From Luscinia megarhynchos (taxonomy: Eukaryota > Chordata > Aves > Passeriformes > Turdidae): a stretch of 64,000 nt of DNA. This document shows positions 50,901 through 60,409 of this stretch, one piece after another. How positions within the stretch are numbered: position 1 is the first letter of the stretch; every line of letters starts with the position of its first letter. The DNA lies in NCBI GenBank assembly GCA_034336665.1, contig CM067569.1, forward strand, positions 24,401,320 through 24,465,319, given 5' to 3'. A model generated the notes under the pieces. The model ran no database searches. It was not told the DNA's origin and worked only from the letters and a program-made list of their open reading frames with translations. Made by a program: the position numbers and the translations under genes.

Positions 50901-53900
50901 TTGCTAAACTTGTGTATCATGAATACTAAGTTATGCAAATCCACCAGCAGCAGCTTAAGATGATGAATATGGTTTCTAGAATTAAAGAAGCAGGATACAA
51001 AGGTTCAATGGATGATTCACAGACATGAAGAACTGCACTAGTTACTTAGGATGAGCTTTACATGGAGCCTGGAAAAGCACAAAAGACTGAAGTCTCTTCA
51101 TTCAGCAGTACTACTCAATTTCCTCTGCTCTCTGACATTGACTCAGCATTCCACCCACTGTTTTTATTTGCACACGCAGCCTACAGATAGTAGGCATGAA
51201 GGAGCTGAGAGGCATGCCAAACTAATTTTTAAATTCTATGAAAATATGACCTAAAAGGCAAAGTGCCTCCATAATAAGAACTTGCAGTTGAAAGGGAGTA
51301 CAGGTGCCTACCCTATTCTCCACAGAACATTGCAAATTTCTTCTTTTTGTGAAGTTATGGAATTTCCTGTCTTTGAAATCAATGTAATTCCTAAGAGTAT
51401 TTGGATTTATGCATCTGGGTTTTGGTGTTGCACAGCAATAACTTGTAATCAGTTTTTTCCTTTAATTATTATTTTTTAGCCTTTGTTCTGCTTCCTCAAT
51501 TATTTCCAGTCATTAAATAAAACCCACAAGCCATCAATATTCAGTGAAATCTCTTCTGCCTTTAATTATTGTAGGCCTGCTCTGGAAAAAACTTACTGAC
51601 TAAACCCTTTGGCTGAAATGTATCTTTATATTACCTGTCACGGGGAATGGAACTTTAAATGCAGCAAAAGATCCACCTGGCTGGTCATTTTAATGTCTTT
51701 CTGGACCAGACAACTATTTATTTACTAATTAATTAATTTAATCCAGCAAAGATATGATATGTAGGAGAGAAATTAATGAAATGCACTTCTGTTGTTGATG
51801 GGTTTGTGGGGTTTTTGATACACAGAAAAGAAAGGTGTGCTGTGCACAGCTGGCCCTGCAGACAATGAAAGCTCTGCAGGTTCAAAAATCCCATGTACAG
51901 TTCTGAGGGCTTATCAATATGAAATAAGTTTAAAGTAAATTTTTCTCTACTCATCATAAACTACCTTGTCAGGTGTACAAGAAAGATCAGGCAAGAGGTT
52001 CTGTCATTTATTCCTAAATAAGACCATTTTGGGGCACTTGCTCTTAGGTCATGGATAGCTGTAACCTGCTATAGCAAGTGGTACTGGGGTGCTTCTGCAT
52101 CCCACACAAAATATAACCTCATAAACCTCCCCATGAATGTCAGGGCTGCTCTGTTGGACCTGTGTAAATTATGTGTCCCAGGTGGAGCAAGCAAGAGAGC
52201 AGTTTGTGAAAGTAAAACTGCAGTGTAAATTGGCTTAATCAAAGCAAGAAAGTAAATTCTTGCCTTCCCTGCTGCTATCTCGTAACTGCCCTGAAGTGTT
52301 GTGTGATTCTCTCTTCACTCCTGCTGACCAAATGCTCTCTATTCCTCTCTTTGACAACTGTGAAAAATCAGGTGAATTTCTGGAGTTGTTCATTATCACT
52401 GCTATTGCTGCTACTGCTTTTATGATACACTACAGCAGAATATCTCCCATATCAGCTGCTGGCTGTGCTGCATGCTTAGCACAAAATGACAGTGTTTATC
52501 CAAACTGTTCACAAGCTCTCTCCAGTCTAGTGAGGTCTGCCTGGTTTCCATCATGAGCAGAAAGGAAAGGGCAGAGAGGATAATTAGCCATAAATCAAAA
52601 TGCTTCCCTGTGCTTGCTCCCAGGGCAGAGCAGCAGCTTGCTGCCAGACATTCAGGGCTGAATCTGCCACATCCAGACTGGTTCCAGGAGCAGCAATTGA
52701 TTTCTTAAGGACAAAACATGCACAATTACTATGGAAGAGGGAAAAATCTTGCTTTTTTTAATTACAGACTCCATGTGAGATGTGTGTCCCCTTGAAGATA
52801 TGGCTGCAAAGCTTTAGGGATTTTGTATGAACCAGGGAATGGATAATGGGTGTTTGGTACATTGGCACTCTCAGATACTTTTCCCAATCATTGTGTTCTC
52901 TCCCCTTTCCTCATTATTGCTTGCCCTCGATGACTGTCCTTCTCTTGAGATTAAATCCCACTTTTTTGAAGAAGAAAGAAATTAGCATCTAATTTGCATT
53001 CCAAAGAACCAAACAAATAGAACTATGTGCAGCACAAGAGGCAAAGAATTACAAGACCAGATCAGAACTGTGGCTTATTTCATGATGGATATTTGAGAAG
53101 CTGTAGCCAGTTTTCTAACTAAGTGAGCTACAGCTATTTAGATTAACTTGGAGTGTTAGTGTTTTATATTTTCATTCAACAGTTTTGCTAAAGGTTTATT
53201 GTTATTTTAAGACAGTTTCAGAAAACATGAATTGGAAGTTCTTATTTAGAAGTGTCCTTGTAAACAAATTAGAGTATTTTTTGCCTTGTTGCTTTCCAGA
53301 AGGGATGCAGCTCTGGCAGGAACATTTTGACAGGGCATGTCTGGAGCAGCCCACCATCAGGTTATCACAGCTCATTGTTTCTCTGCTTTCTGTAGATTTG
53401 CCTGTTTCAATGAACTCTCTGTAGCTGCACCATGACTCGTCTTGGGCCCTTTCCTTGCTAGATTTCCATGTTTCTGTGAGGTTTTTTTCCATGTGGCACT
53501 TTCAACACCAGTGATAATTCCAGCAGGACTAGCAGAAATGGAAGTTAGTGGTCTCAAATGGTGAAGTATAATTTTCCCTCTGCACCTTTACATTGGTGCC
53601 TCATCCTTGCTAGTGCCCAGGCTTTCAAGTGATGGGGCAGAGATGTGAATATGCAAAAAAGAGAGATTACAGAAAAATTGAAAAGATGCCATTGGAGTTA
53701 TTATCTTTAGTGGCTACATGACAGGATTTCAAAAGTACCTGTGGAGGCAAGTGAAGAATTCAAAAAAACTATCAGGATTAGTTTTGCCAAGTTGTTTTAT
53801 TTAGAAGCAGAACAACCACAAAAGAAAACTAGAAGTGATGCAATAAGCAAACAAAAACCAGAATGAAGTGAGAAGGTGTGTGAGAAGTGAAACCAGCCAA

Positions 53901-54510
53901 TATACTGCAGAGATAACAAAGAGCTGGGGGATAACTCCATGACAGACAAGAGAAGGAGAATATAAAAAGCTCGAAGAATGGAGGTACTGGAACAAACACT
54001 TGCTGGAAATATGGAAATGTGGTGAGGTAGGAGTCAGAGGTGGGTGAGGTGGCAGCAATGCCACGTACATACCCCAGGGAACGGAAAAGAGAAGCTGCTA
54101 ATTTGTCTTCAGGGAGGCCAAGAGCAGGGAAGTTCTTTGCCCAGGAGCCAGCAAAGGATCAGCCTGACTTATTTAAACTTTGAAGGCAATAAAGAAGGTT
54201 TTTGGAAGGTTTTATGGTTATGCAGATGGGCTGGAAGAGCCCCAGATATCTGCAATGTCAGTTTTCTTACCTGCACAGAGAGCGGATGTGAGCGCCAGAG
54301 TTTTTATTTTGAACTGATTGTTTTTATGAGTGTGTTTTAGGTTTAAGTTGGAAATGACTTTGTCTGAGATTGCTGCCATGCCATCAGGAATGGTCCTAAT
54401 TCTTTTCCCAGGTCATCTGCACGGTGGAGACCAGAGACAAGATCCACACAGCCCAGCTGAGGAACGCGCTCTTGGAGCGCTACCCCAGGACGGCGTGGAC
54501 GGAGCGGTGA
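32610..54510 (+). CDS. Threonine/serine dehydratase-like protein with ACT-like domain (10 coding exons, 484 aa)
   Basis: This is the whole-gene entry. Coding segments are 32610-32921, 37088-37204, 38090-38325, 42589-42754, 43183-43279, 44193-44268, 44974-45099, 46274-46441, 46755-46812 and 54412-54510. They total 1455 nt and keep phase at every junction, all GT-AG. The product aligns without large gaps to biodegradative threonine ammonia-lyase (TdcB type). Residues 1-85 are a unique extension, about 86-390 the fold-type II PLP domain and about 395-484 an ACT-like regulatory domain. The Schiff-base lysine is Lys130 (GTVKERG). The asparagine loop, SAGNHAQ in TdcB, is ADSAFSV at 154-160, and the glycine loop is GGHCG at 254-258 instead of GGGG. 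In family members these loops hold the PLP and substrate carboxylate and the cofactor phosphate, so dehydratase activity is doubtful. Cys383-Ser-Gly-Asn fits the SGGN/CGGN motif near the PLP ring nitrogen. The gene is divergent from PLAC9 and convergent with TMEM254. A cytosolic location is likely, since no signal peptide is seen. Confidence 0.88.
33984..34581 (+). mobile_element. Solo LTR, avian ERVL type
   Basis: The segment contains landmarks of a common bird ERVL-class LTR that I recognise: AATTTTCTTCACAGTAGCTG near the 5' end, GACCAAAGGGACATCCTATA and CCATGTGACACTTTGCTCAG before AATAAAATTAAGG in the middle, then ACCCATGAGATTTCTCAC and a terminal GGTTAAACCATGACA. About 600 bp are present with no internal retroviral genes, so it is a solo LTR. 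Divergence from the pattern I know is substantial, so it is old. It lies in the sense direction in intron 1, and its AATAAA could act as a cryptic polyadenylation site. Confidence 0.8.
34395..34441. repeat. (TGTT)n/(TATG)n microsatellite inside the LTR
   Basis: TTTGTTTGTTTG changes to TTTATTTATGTATGTATG and TGTGTATGTATGTATT. It looks like expansion in the U5 part of the ERVL LTR. Confidence 0.8.
37088..37204 (+). CDS. Dehydratase-like gene, coding exon 2 (PLP lysine)
   Basis: From acceptor TACTCCAG to donor CCTCAG|GTACAG, 117 nt, phase 0 at both ends, residues 105-143. It encodes [20 protein letters not shown] then [19 protein letters not shown]. This is the family segment that reads L-[KR]-x-E-x-L-Q-x-x-G-S-F-K-x-R-G-A in active enzymes. 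The lysine that forms the internal aldimine (Lys130) and the following Arg-Gly are conserved. The S-F before it is changed to T-V. Confidence 0.9.
37205..38089 (+). other. Intron 2 of the dehydratase-like gene
   Basis: A 0.9 kb intron. The frame of exon 3 stays open for about 200 nt upstream of the exon 3 acceptor, but a good polypyrimidine-AG (GCTGTTTTCCAG) and the family alignment place the boundary at 38090. No repeats are recognised. Confidence 0.7.
38090..38325 (+). CDS. Dehydratase-like gene, coding exon 3 (degenerate asparagine loop; very GC-rich)
   Basis: From acceptor GTTTTCCAG to donor GAAGA|GTAAGTG, 236 nt, phase 0 in and phase 2 out, residues 144-222. The start, [20 protein letters not shown], aligns gap-free with TdcB [20 protein letters not shown], so the invariant S-x-G-N-H is replaced by A-D-S-A-F. 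The remainder has the expected alternating strands and helices ([36 protein letters not shown]). The exon is extremely GC- and CpG-rich compared with the other exons, with many Ala, Arg and Gly codons ending in G or C. Confidence 0.85.
38326..42588 (+). other. Intron 3 of the dehydratase-like gene (4.3 kb)
   Basis: This begins with the tail of the GC-rich island (to about 38420), then a minus-oriented CR1 3' end (38568-38980), then AT-rich unique-looking sequence with no exon. A C-rich run (CCCGCCCCCCCCC) lies near 39400. Confidence 0.7.
38568..38980 (-). mobile_element. CR1 LINE 3' end, minus orientation
   Basis: Read on the plus strand it shows the reversed CR1 tail pattern: AGGCTGGAAGAGACCTTCAAG-type sequence, CCATTCCAGTACTTTATCAC, GAAAAGCTTTTTCCTAATTT, and TTTTCTCCAGGCTGAACAAC with CCCAGCTCCCTCAG toward the right end. 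This is the most abundant bird LINE. It is a 5'-truncated copy of about 410 bp, moderately diverged, in intron 3. Confidence 0.9.
42589..42754 (+). CDS. Dehydratase-like gene, coding exon 4 (altered glycine loop)
   Basis: From acceptor TTCCCCCAG to donor GTAATT|GTAAGT, 166 nt, phase 2 in, phase 0 out, residues 222-277. It encodes [20 protein letters not shown], then [20 protein letters not shown] and [15 protein letters not shown]. It corresponds to family VIAGQGT-x-[GA]-LEI...DAVIVPxGGGGLIAG. The tetraglycine that binds the PLP phosphate is changed to GGHCG, one residue longer, and the Q of AGQGT is L. Confidence 0.9.
42755..43182 (+). other. Intron 4 of the dehydratase-like gene
   Basis: A 0.43 kb intron with donor GTAAGTTG and acceptor CTCTTCCTCAG. 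Nothing else is recognised in it. Confidence 0.75.
43183..43279 (+). CDS. Dehydratase-like gene, coding exon 5
   Basis: 97 nt, acceptor TTCCTCAG, donor TATGGAG|GTGAGA, phase 0 in and phase 1 out, residues 278-310. It encodes [20 protein letters not shown], then [12 protein letters not shown]. It matches the family segment IIGVEPE...S...AGxP that follows the central strand of the large PLP domain. Confidence 0.88.
43280..44192 (+). other. Intron 5 of the dehydratase-like gene
   Basis: A 0.9 kb intron with donor GTGAGAAA and acceptor GAAATCTGCAG. A long antisense frame crosses it without features of a gene. Confidence 0.7.
44193..44268 (+). CDS. Dehydratase-like gene, coding exon 6
   Basis: 76 nt, acceptor GAAATCTGCAG, donor GCTGTGAG|GTAGGTG, phase 1 in and phase 2 out, residues 310-335. 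It encodes [20 protein letters not shown] then KVVAVR. This corresponds to the family DG(I/C)(D/A)V...G..T......VDD(I/V)V.V segment, with the usual DG start altered. Confidence 0.85.
44269..44973 (+). other. Intron 6 of the dehydratase-like gene
   Basis: A 0.7 kb intron that holds an old, minus-oriented CR1 fragment (44485-44715). Nothing else is recognised. Confidence 0.7.
44485..44715 (-). mobile_element. Old CR1 LINE 3' fragment, minus orientation
   Basis: The plus strand carries ACAGAATTACAGAATATCTC, CTGGAAGAGATTCATGAAGG, ATTATCAAGCCCAACTCC and CTCCTCACAGGACTGTC. This is a diverged version of the antisense CR1 tail (an AGAATCA...GAATC start, then AAGGATCATCGAGTCCAACT, then GCACAGGACA). 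The right boundary is uncertain. Confidence 0.65.
44974..45099 (+). CDS. Dehydratase-like gene, coding exon 7
   Basis: 126 nt, acceptor CTTGCTTTCAG, donor GTAAAAG|GTACAC, phase 2 in and out, residues 335-377. It encodes [20 protein letters not shown], then [20 protein letters not shown]. It matches the family pattern DEI...M..L......VEGAGA..LAALL.GK almost residue for residue. The motif VEGAGA is shifted to VDAEGA, which changes the usual Glu position. Confidence 0.92.
45100..46273 (+). other. Intron 7 of the dehydratase-like gene
   Basis: A 1.2 kb intron with acceptor TCTGTTTTCAG. No repeat or exon is recognised. Confidence 0.7.
46274..46441 (+). CDS. Dehydratase-like gene, coding exon 8 (end of PLP domain, start of ACT-like domain)
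   Basis: 168 nt, donor GCAAG|GTAAAT, phase 2 in and out, residues 377-433. [20 protein letters not shown] closes the PLP domain. CSGN replaces the LSGGN/CGGN motif and keeps a Cys/Ser and Asn around the ring-nitrogen contact. [28 protein letters not shown] then begins the ACT fold. Its loop [12 protein letters not shown] matches the DRPG.L..LL pattern of ACT domains attached to catabolic threonine ammonia-lyases. Confidence 0.9.
46755..46812 (+). CDS. Dehydratase-like gene, coding exon 9
   Basis: 58 nt, acceptor TTTGATGCAG, donor GTTGAG|GTAAGA, phase 2 in and phase 0 out, residues 433-452. It encodes [19 protein letters not shown], matching the ACT segment reading V.DI.H.R.........V. in TdcB-ACT proteins. 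The intron before it (46442-46754) is short and featureless. Confidence 0.85.
46813..54411 (+). other. Intron 9 of the dehydratase-like gene (7.6 kb)
   Basis: This is the longest intron of the gene. I found only short ORFs on either strand, none with recognisable family motifs, and no clear LINE or LTR. The region is AT-rich with poly-T tracts near 47915 and 48970. Confidence 0.65.
54412..54510 (+). CDS. Dehydratase-like gene, last coding exon
   Basis: 99 nt from acceptor TTCTTTTCCCAG to TGA. It encodes [20 protein letters not shown], then [12 protein letters not shown] and stop, residues 453-484. It is the final strand and helix of the ACT-like domain (family pattern V.....ETR...H...L...L...GY). 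Despite 7.6 kb of intron, the phase (0) and the homology fit exactly. Confidence 0.88.
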   Translation, partial: VICTVETRDKIHTAQLRNALLERYPRTAWTER

Positions 54511-55135
54511 CGGGCACGACAGCCTCTGGCCAGGATGCTGCAGAGCCCAGCCCTGAGGCTTCACAACAAATGCTAGCCTTCAAAGATGAACACCTAGCAA
54601 ATAGTTCCAGGATATTTATTTCCTGCTCAAAATGTAGTCTTTGGGGAAAAAAAAAAGTGAAACTCAAAACTTTAGTTTAGCTAAGGGAAGCTCGTAGTCT
54701 CTGCTGGTGTTGGAATTCCTCAATTCATTATCAGCTGGCTGCCTGGATTTTAGCTAGTTTGTGGAATCCCCAAACAGGGAGAAGGCATTTCTCTTTACAT
54801 CTGAATACAGACCTCTCAAAGATCTTTTGATTTTGATGCCCCATGTTAAAAGTAATGCAGCTCCTTCTGCTGGACTTAGCCACAGTACAAGTACAGAAAT
54901 TTTCTGTTTCCAAGCCAGAAGCAGTTTTCTGTTTGCTAAATCTGCTTCAGGAGGTGCACACGTGTGTAGGGTTGAACACACTTCTGTTCTGATCTTTGCT
55001 GCCACGTGAGGAAAAATTATGCTAATAGACAAACACAAACAGAAAACCCTTGGAAGATAAAAGCCATTATAATATTAATTTTTTTCCCAAGGGAAAATGA
55101 TCCTATTTGCAAAATAAAATTCCAAGATATTTCAC
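54511..55135 (+). other. 3' UTR of the dehydratase-like gene
   Basis: Non-coding sequence follows the TGA. The first canonical AATAAA on the plus strand that I would accept is at 55113-55118, followed by ATTCC and A-rich sequence. This suggests a 3' UTR of about 0.6 kb; a farther AATAAA near 56864 is an alternative. Confidence 0.4.
55113..55118 (+). terminator. Candidate polyadenylation signal
   Basis: AATAAA lies about 600 nt after the stop codon of the dehydratase-like gene. It is assigned by position only. Confidence 0.35.
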
Positions 55136-55639
55136 AGAAATTGAAAAAAAGTGTTGAGTATGACTAGAGCTCATTAACAGAGCACAAATGTATTTCTTCC
55201 CTCTGCTTTTGGAGACTCAGCACAAAAAGTAGCAACTGGTTTGTGTTTCTATACAAAAAGGGGTCTCACTACCCAGGTGAATTCTGTAATTAGCATTCCA
55301 CTGATTATCTTAGTCTGTCTAAAACAGACTCTATCCATCTCACCTGACAGATTAAGTACACTGTTAATAGTGACATATATTTAAAGACCACATGTTAATA
55401 GGCAAAGGCAGTGCTGGGAGTAGAGGAAGCCTAAGTCTAAGTAAGCACATGGCTAATGCAATTAACAAAGAACACATTGACCCAAATACCATTTTTATCA
55501 CTACAGGCAGAGACCAACTAATAATATAACAGAGTGGGATGGCAAGAAATGTAAGAGAAGTTCAGGCCCTCTTCTGAATGTGCACACAACACAGTTGTGC
55601 CTTTTTATTTGGGCAGAATTTAATTTAAGCACTGGGAAG

Positions 55640-55960
55640 ACCTTACAGCACTTTCCAGTACCTAAAGGGGCCTACAGGAAAGCTGCATGGGACAAGGGGC
55701 AATGGCTTTAAAAGTGAAAGAGGGTAGATTTATATTAGATATTAGGAAGAAATGCTTTACTGTGAGGGTGATGAGGCACTGACACAGGTTTCCCAGAGAA
55801 GTTATGGATGCCCCATCCCTGGAAGGATTCAAGGCCACGTTGGCTGGGGCTTTGGGCAACCTGGTCTAGTGAACAGAACACAACAGGGAGGTTGGAACTA
55901 AATGGTCTTTGAGGTCCCTTCCAACCCAAACCATTCTGTGGTTCCATGATCCATCTCTCT
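55640..55960 (+). mobile_element. CR1 LINE 3' end, plus orientation
   Basis: The plus strand carries the familiar order: CCAGTACCTAAAGGGGCCTA, AGATATTAGGAAGAAATGCT, TTACTGTGAGGGTGATGAGG, CACAGGTTTCCCAGAGAAGT, GGATGCCCCATCCCTGGAAG, and GGTCCCTTCCAACCCAAACC with an ATTCTGTGGTTCCATGAT tail. It is a 5'-truncated copy of about 320 bp, better preserved than the two in the gene introns, so probably younger. Confidence 0.93.
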
Positions 55961-57660
55961 CTGTAGATTATACAGGCAGGATGGGAAGAGAAGGGCAGCA
56001 TTGTGGCTGTCTCTGCAGTATTATTTTTCTGGGAAATAATCTGTTTGCTCCTTCTTGTTGTGGTTCACAAAGGAGCAGGAGTACAGAGTCTGACAAATGG
56101 TGGACAAAAAAAATAGAAGTTTACAGATTTGGTCTGTTTTTGGAAGGACCATACTGGTTTGCACATGGAACTAAAAATTATTGATGCCCCAATGGTTAGT
56201 TTGTTCCCTTCTTGCCATCCAGAATGATGGGTATAGGCCTTGGTCTGTAAATCACAGCTGTGTCCTGTCAGACCCAACTCCTTTCTCCATTCTCAGAAAA
56301 GTTGAATAAATCTGTATGGAAATAGATGACAGAGTCCATATTACATACTTGCTCCTTCCATTGGAACAAGAAATGCACCACACCATCAAAGAGCAGATCT
56401 GGGGATGAAAACCCACTATCATAAGAGTCTAATTACCCTCCCATGTTTTTTGGCAAAAGTCTCAGGAAATTTTGAGAATGTCTCAGGTACCTACATGAGA
56501 AGAAAATAGAGCCTTATAACCAAGGCTCTTAGTAGTGGCCAACAGGTTCTGCTGTCTGGATATTTGGTTTAAAATTTTGTATTATCCTGGACTTTATTGT
56601 TTTAGAAGCTCAGAGCATTAACAGCTTCTTCCAAATCAGTGGGAACTGCATTTAGCAAGTGTTCACAAGAAGATGTAGCAGATAGAGCAACCAAGAATCA
56701 ATGCACTTGAAATCACTATATGATTTTGGAAATGTGTTTGGGGAGTGGGGAAAGAAGGTGATGTCCAGAAGGTGCTTAAAATGTCAACATCATATTTGCA
56801 GTTTGGTTTTATTTTTATTGTTTTAAGTATAAATATACTTTAAAGTGTTAATCACTCTTCAGAAATAAACACTTTATAGATGAATATAATAATACCAGAG
56901 GTGTTTTTCATTCTATATTGCCTTTATTGAAGTCTCATTGGCTTAAAAGATAAAATTAAGATCTTCCAAGGGAAAAAACAACCTCAAAATGAGACATTTA
57001 AATGAATGTGTATTTGGAAAGAATAATGAAACACCTGTGCTGCTAACCTTTTCCTTTTTGAATTATGAAATATAATAAGATCTATGGCATTTCAAAGACC
57101 TAATAATGTGGTTTTGAAGGTTTTATTTAAAGAAGTATTTTTATATAGAGTGTTCTAAGGTACCTTGAAAAATAACTTTAATGATTATATAAAAATTTCA
57201 CTAATGGTTAAATGCAAAATGTAAATCTAAGCATCATATTTATTTGAAAAATTATTAAAATTCTGCTATGCCACCTCAGCAATGAAGGATTTGTCATTCT
57301 CTTGATAGCAGCCTCACTTTAAAAAATCAGAGTTAATATTTTTCTTTTATCTGTCATTGACATTGGCTCAAAATCTGCACCATTCGTGCACTAAGTTGTC
57401 TCCAGAGGCACAAGATGCCTTGAGCCAGGTAGTGCCACAGGAGCTAAGCCACTCTGGGAGCTGTCCTAGGCACACACTGCTTGTCAGGGGCACAACTTCT
57501 TCCCAGCACTGATGCAAACAAGGGTGCATCTTAAATTGAAACAAAATCTCTTCCCACACTGATTCCTTAATTTTTTCAGCCAGGTCCTGTTAGCTGGGGA
57601 TTAACATCTAAATCTCTGCCAGCACATGTTTTTGCTCCATCAGGAGCAGTTCATCTCCCC

Positions 57661-58392
57661 ATGCAGGTGGTATGTCCTCACAGGCAGCACCTTGCCTTCT
57701 GGCCTCCTGCTTTTGGGAGATCCACAACCTCCCCATCCCACAAAGCAGTAAGTGCATTTGACATGTTATTGCTAAACTTTTGCTGGACCCAAACATGGGC
57801 ACATGGTTTGACTGAATGGAAAAGTAACACTCTGGGGCAGGGCTGTAATTCCTGCCAGTCATTTGTTGGATGGCCTTGGTTCTCCTGTCACTTTCTCTGT
57901 GGTTTGTTGAACTGTGAGCAGCCTACCATGTATAGGGTGTTGAAGTTTGTAGAGTTTTCTTCCATTGCAAATCTTGCTTTCATGTGCTCCCAGGTATGTT
58001 TGGAGTTGCAGGGCAATGTAAGGTCTACTACAGTATGTGGATTGTGCCATATTATTACTGCTCTTCTGACAGCAGGAGTGAAGGGAGGGATTTTGTTCCT
58101 TTGCTTTCCAACATGCTATGGTAATTTCTTGAGCTGTTCATGTAGCTCTTGCATACAGAGACTGTACCAGAATGCCCACAAACTGTGGGACCTCAAGGGT
58201 CTTGCCTACAGTGGTGAAACTCACTGCAGACTCCATGGCAGTGACCATTCCCTCAGCTTCACCAGGGTTCTATTGCTCTGCAGGGGACCAGCTGCCCAGC
58301 CCCAGTGCAAATTAAATATCCTTAATTCACCAGCACTTGGGTATTTCCAAAGTCTGGCTCAGTGGACTCCTGTTGTGTTTAGAAAAATCTAG
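57661..58392 (+). other. Unassigned 243-codon open reading frame
   Basis: This is an ATG-initiated open frame with many Cys, Trp, Leu and Phe residues and no recognised domain. The amino-acid composition resembles translated non-coding DNA, and no polyadenylation or splice context supports it. A frame of this length is somewhat rare by chance in 64 kb, which is why it is listed. Confidence 0.12.
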
Positions 58393-60409
58393 GTCAGCAA
58401 GAAAAAGAGGCAAAGCAAGACAACATACTGAGATTCTGAGAAAAGTTTTTCATCACTCCCTCACAAAAATGTGCTACAGCCCTGAAGGCTTTAGAAGCAG
58501 TTCCTGAAAATGGGTGGGAGACCTCTCACTGCTTCTGTTCAGGCTCAGCACTGTCTCTGAGCTGATGCTGCATGTCCTGATCTACACATCCAGTTGTCCC
58601 CAACAGAGCTTGATTTGAGCAGTGATTTGCCAAGCATGTTGATTTGGATAACTTGCCTTTCAGGAGTAAATTACTCTCATTTCCATATATTATGATTTAA
58701 GGGTGAAAATGGATCTGGTGGTTTCTTTGTTTCCTTCCACAACAAAGCTACCAAGCAATCACGGCATGAAACCACTGTTTTAAGTGACATGACTGTGACT
58801 TGTATGAAATAATCTTTTGATCACCAATGCAAGTCAAATAAATAATGAATGGCAGCAGCTTTCTTATATGTCTAGAAAAAACAGGCAGTGTTGCTTTAAA
58901 TTTTGTTGGCATTTTTGTTAATACAATGGATACCCAATCTTGCACTTAGCTTTCAAAGCAAGGGTTGGATATTTTTCCTTTCCAATTTGAAATGGATGTC
59001 TAAACCGCATTTATTTTTCAGTGCTGTCACCAGCCTAGTTGGCAGAAATATCCATCCTGAAAAACCTTTATTAAAGCCATCTTAGCTTTCTTGGTGATTC
59101 ATCTTATTTAGTGGTAAGTAAAAAAAGTAAAAGCTCTTCTGTATGTTTCATTGGGGTTTCCTTTCAATGGGAAGTGACATTTTGAAATCTTTTGTTGCAG
59201 CGAATTACTTAACTTCCAGGCATTTTCCTTTGGCAAGCAGGGCGGGTTGGGTGTTGATGGGGATGCTTTGACACCCAGCCCAGCCTTTGGGAACACAGGG
59301 TGCACTTCTGTTGCTCTGCCCTTCTGTTGTGCAAAGTGCATTTTGATTGCAGTAGAAAGAGTTGCTCTAAGTGATTAAGGGTAATCCTTTATTGCTGCTA
59401 TTGGACTAGCCTGGAGAAATGCTTATGCCTGGTGTAACCAGCAGTGTTTCCAGACAGCTGTTAAAGCCGGAAATGTGTCTCTGTGAACTGAGGTGCCAAC
59501 CTGGATTCGTGCTCTTGCTGGCTTTTAAAAATAATTTTGCAGCATATTAAGGGTATGATTACCTTACTGTGACGTTAAGGGCACTATAAACACTTATCCA
59601 GAAATGGTATCTCAGTATTATTTTCAGTATTGTCATGCTGTGTATTGATTCCTTTTCCTCAAGGCCAGTCAGCATTGGTTATCCCATCTTCCTCAGGTCT
59701 GCAGCTGGGAGCTTATTGTGAAGCCTCCAAAAGTTTAGCAAACAGGTATCTGTGCTGTTTACAACTCTGGGACAGAGGTTGACAGCAAACATTGGTTGGC
59801 TTTTGTTTGAGTTTTTATTTTTGTGGGTTTGCTGTGGTTTTTTTTAAAAAAGTGTTAGAACTGAACCGATGTGATGTAAAGGCTGGGGAGAGAAAGTGGG
59901 TGAAGGTAGATGAATACCTGGGAGTTGCATTTCTAAAATCTTTGAGAAGCAATACCCAGCAACCTCCACGGAGAAATCTGCTGAAATCTGTCATGCTAAA
60001 CAAAAACCACAGAGAGGCTTCAAAAAATGGTGATGCCAGTGCCCGGCTAAAACTTGTTTTAACTTGGTCATTTTTTTTAAACTAAGGCAGGACATATTTC
60101 TTTCTAGCTTTCTATAGCAGCTTCCTTGGGCTGCACTGAGGAACCTTTGCCATTGCCTGCCTAAAAGGGGGAGTTAACTTCTCAGAGCAGTGATTTACCT
60201 GTAGCCTCTCCAGAGCCCATGGAAGGGCTGATGGTGAGCCTGACTAGTGCTTGGAGCCCCCATGGGAGGGGAAGGCAGCATAGTATCAGTGATGGAACTT
60301 AGGAAAGCTGATCCTGCATGTTCCAAGTGTGAACACTGATACTGGAGTCAAGAAGGGGTCTATACATTTTGTATGGGTATTTTATTTCTAGGATGAATTA
60401 AAAACAATT

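Larger units (their letters stand above)
55136..60409. other. Intergenic region between convergent genes
   Basis: This contains a plus-oriented CR1 tail (55640-55960) and AT-rich DNA. One 243-codon plus-strand open frame at 57661-58392 resembles no family I know. No splice-linked coding exons are recognised. Confidence 0.5.
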
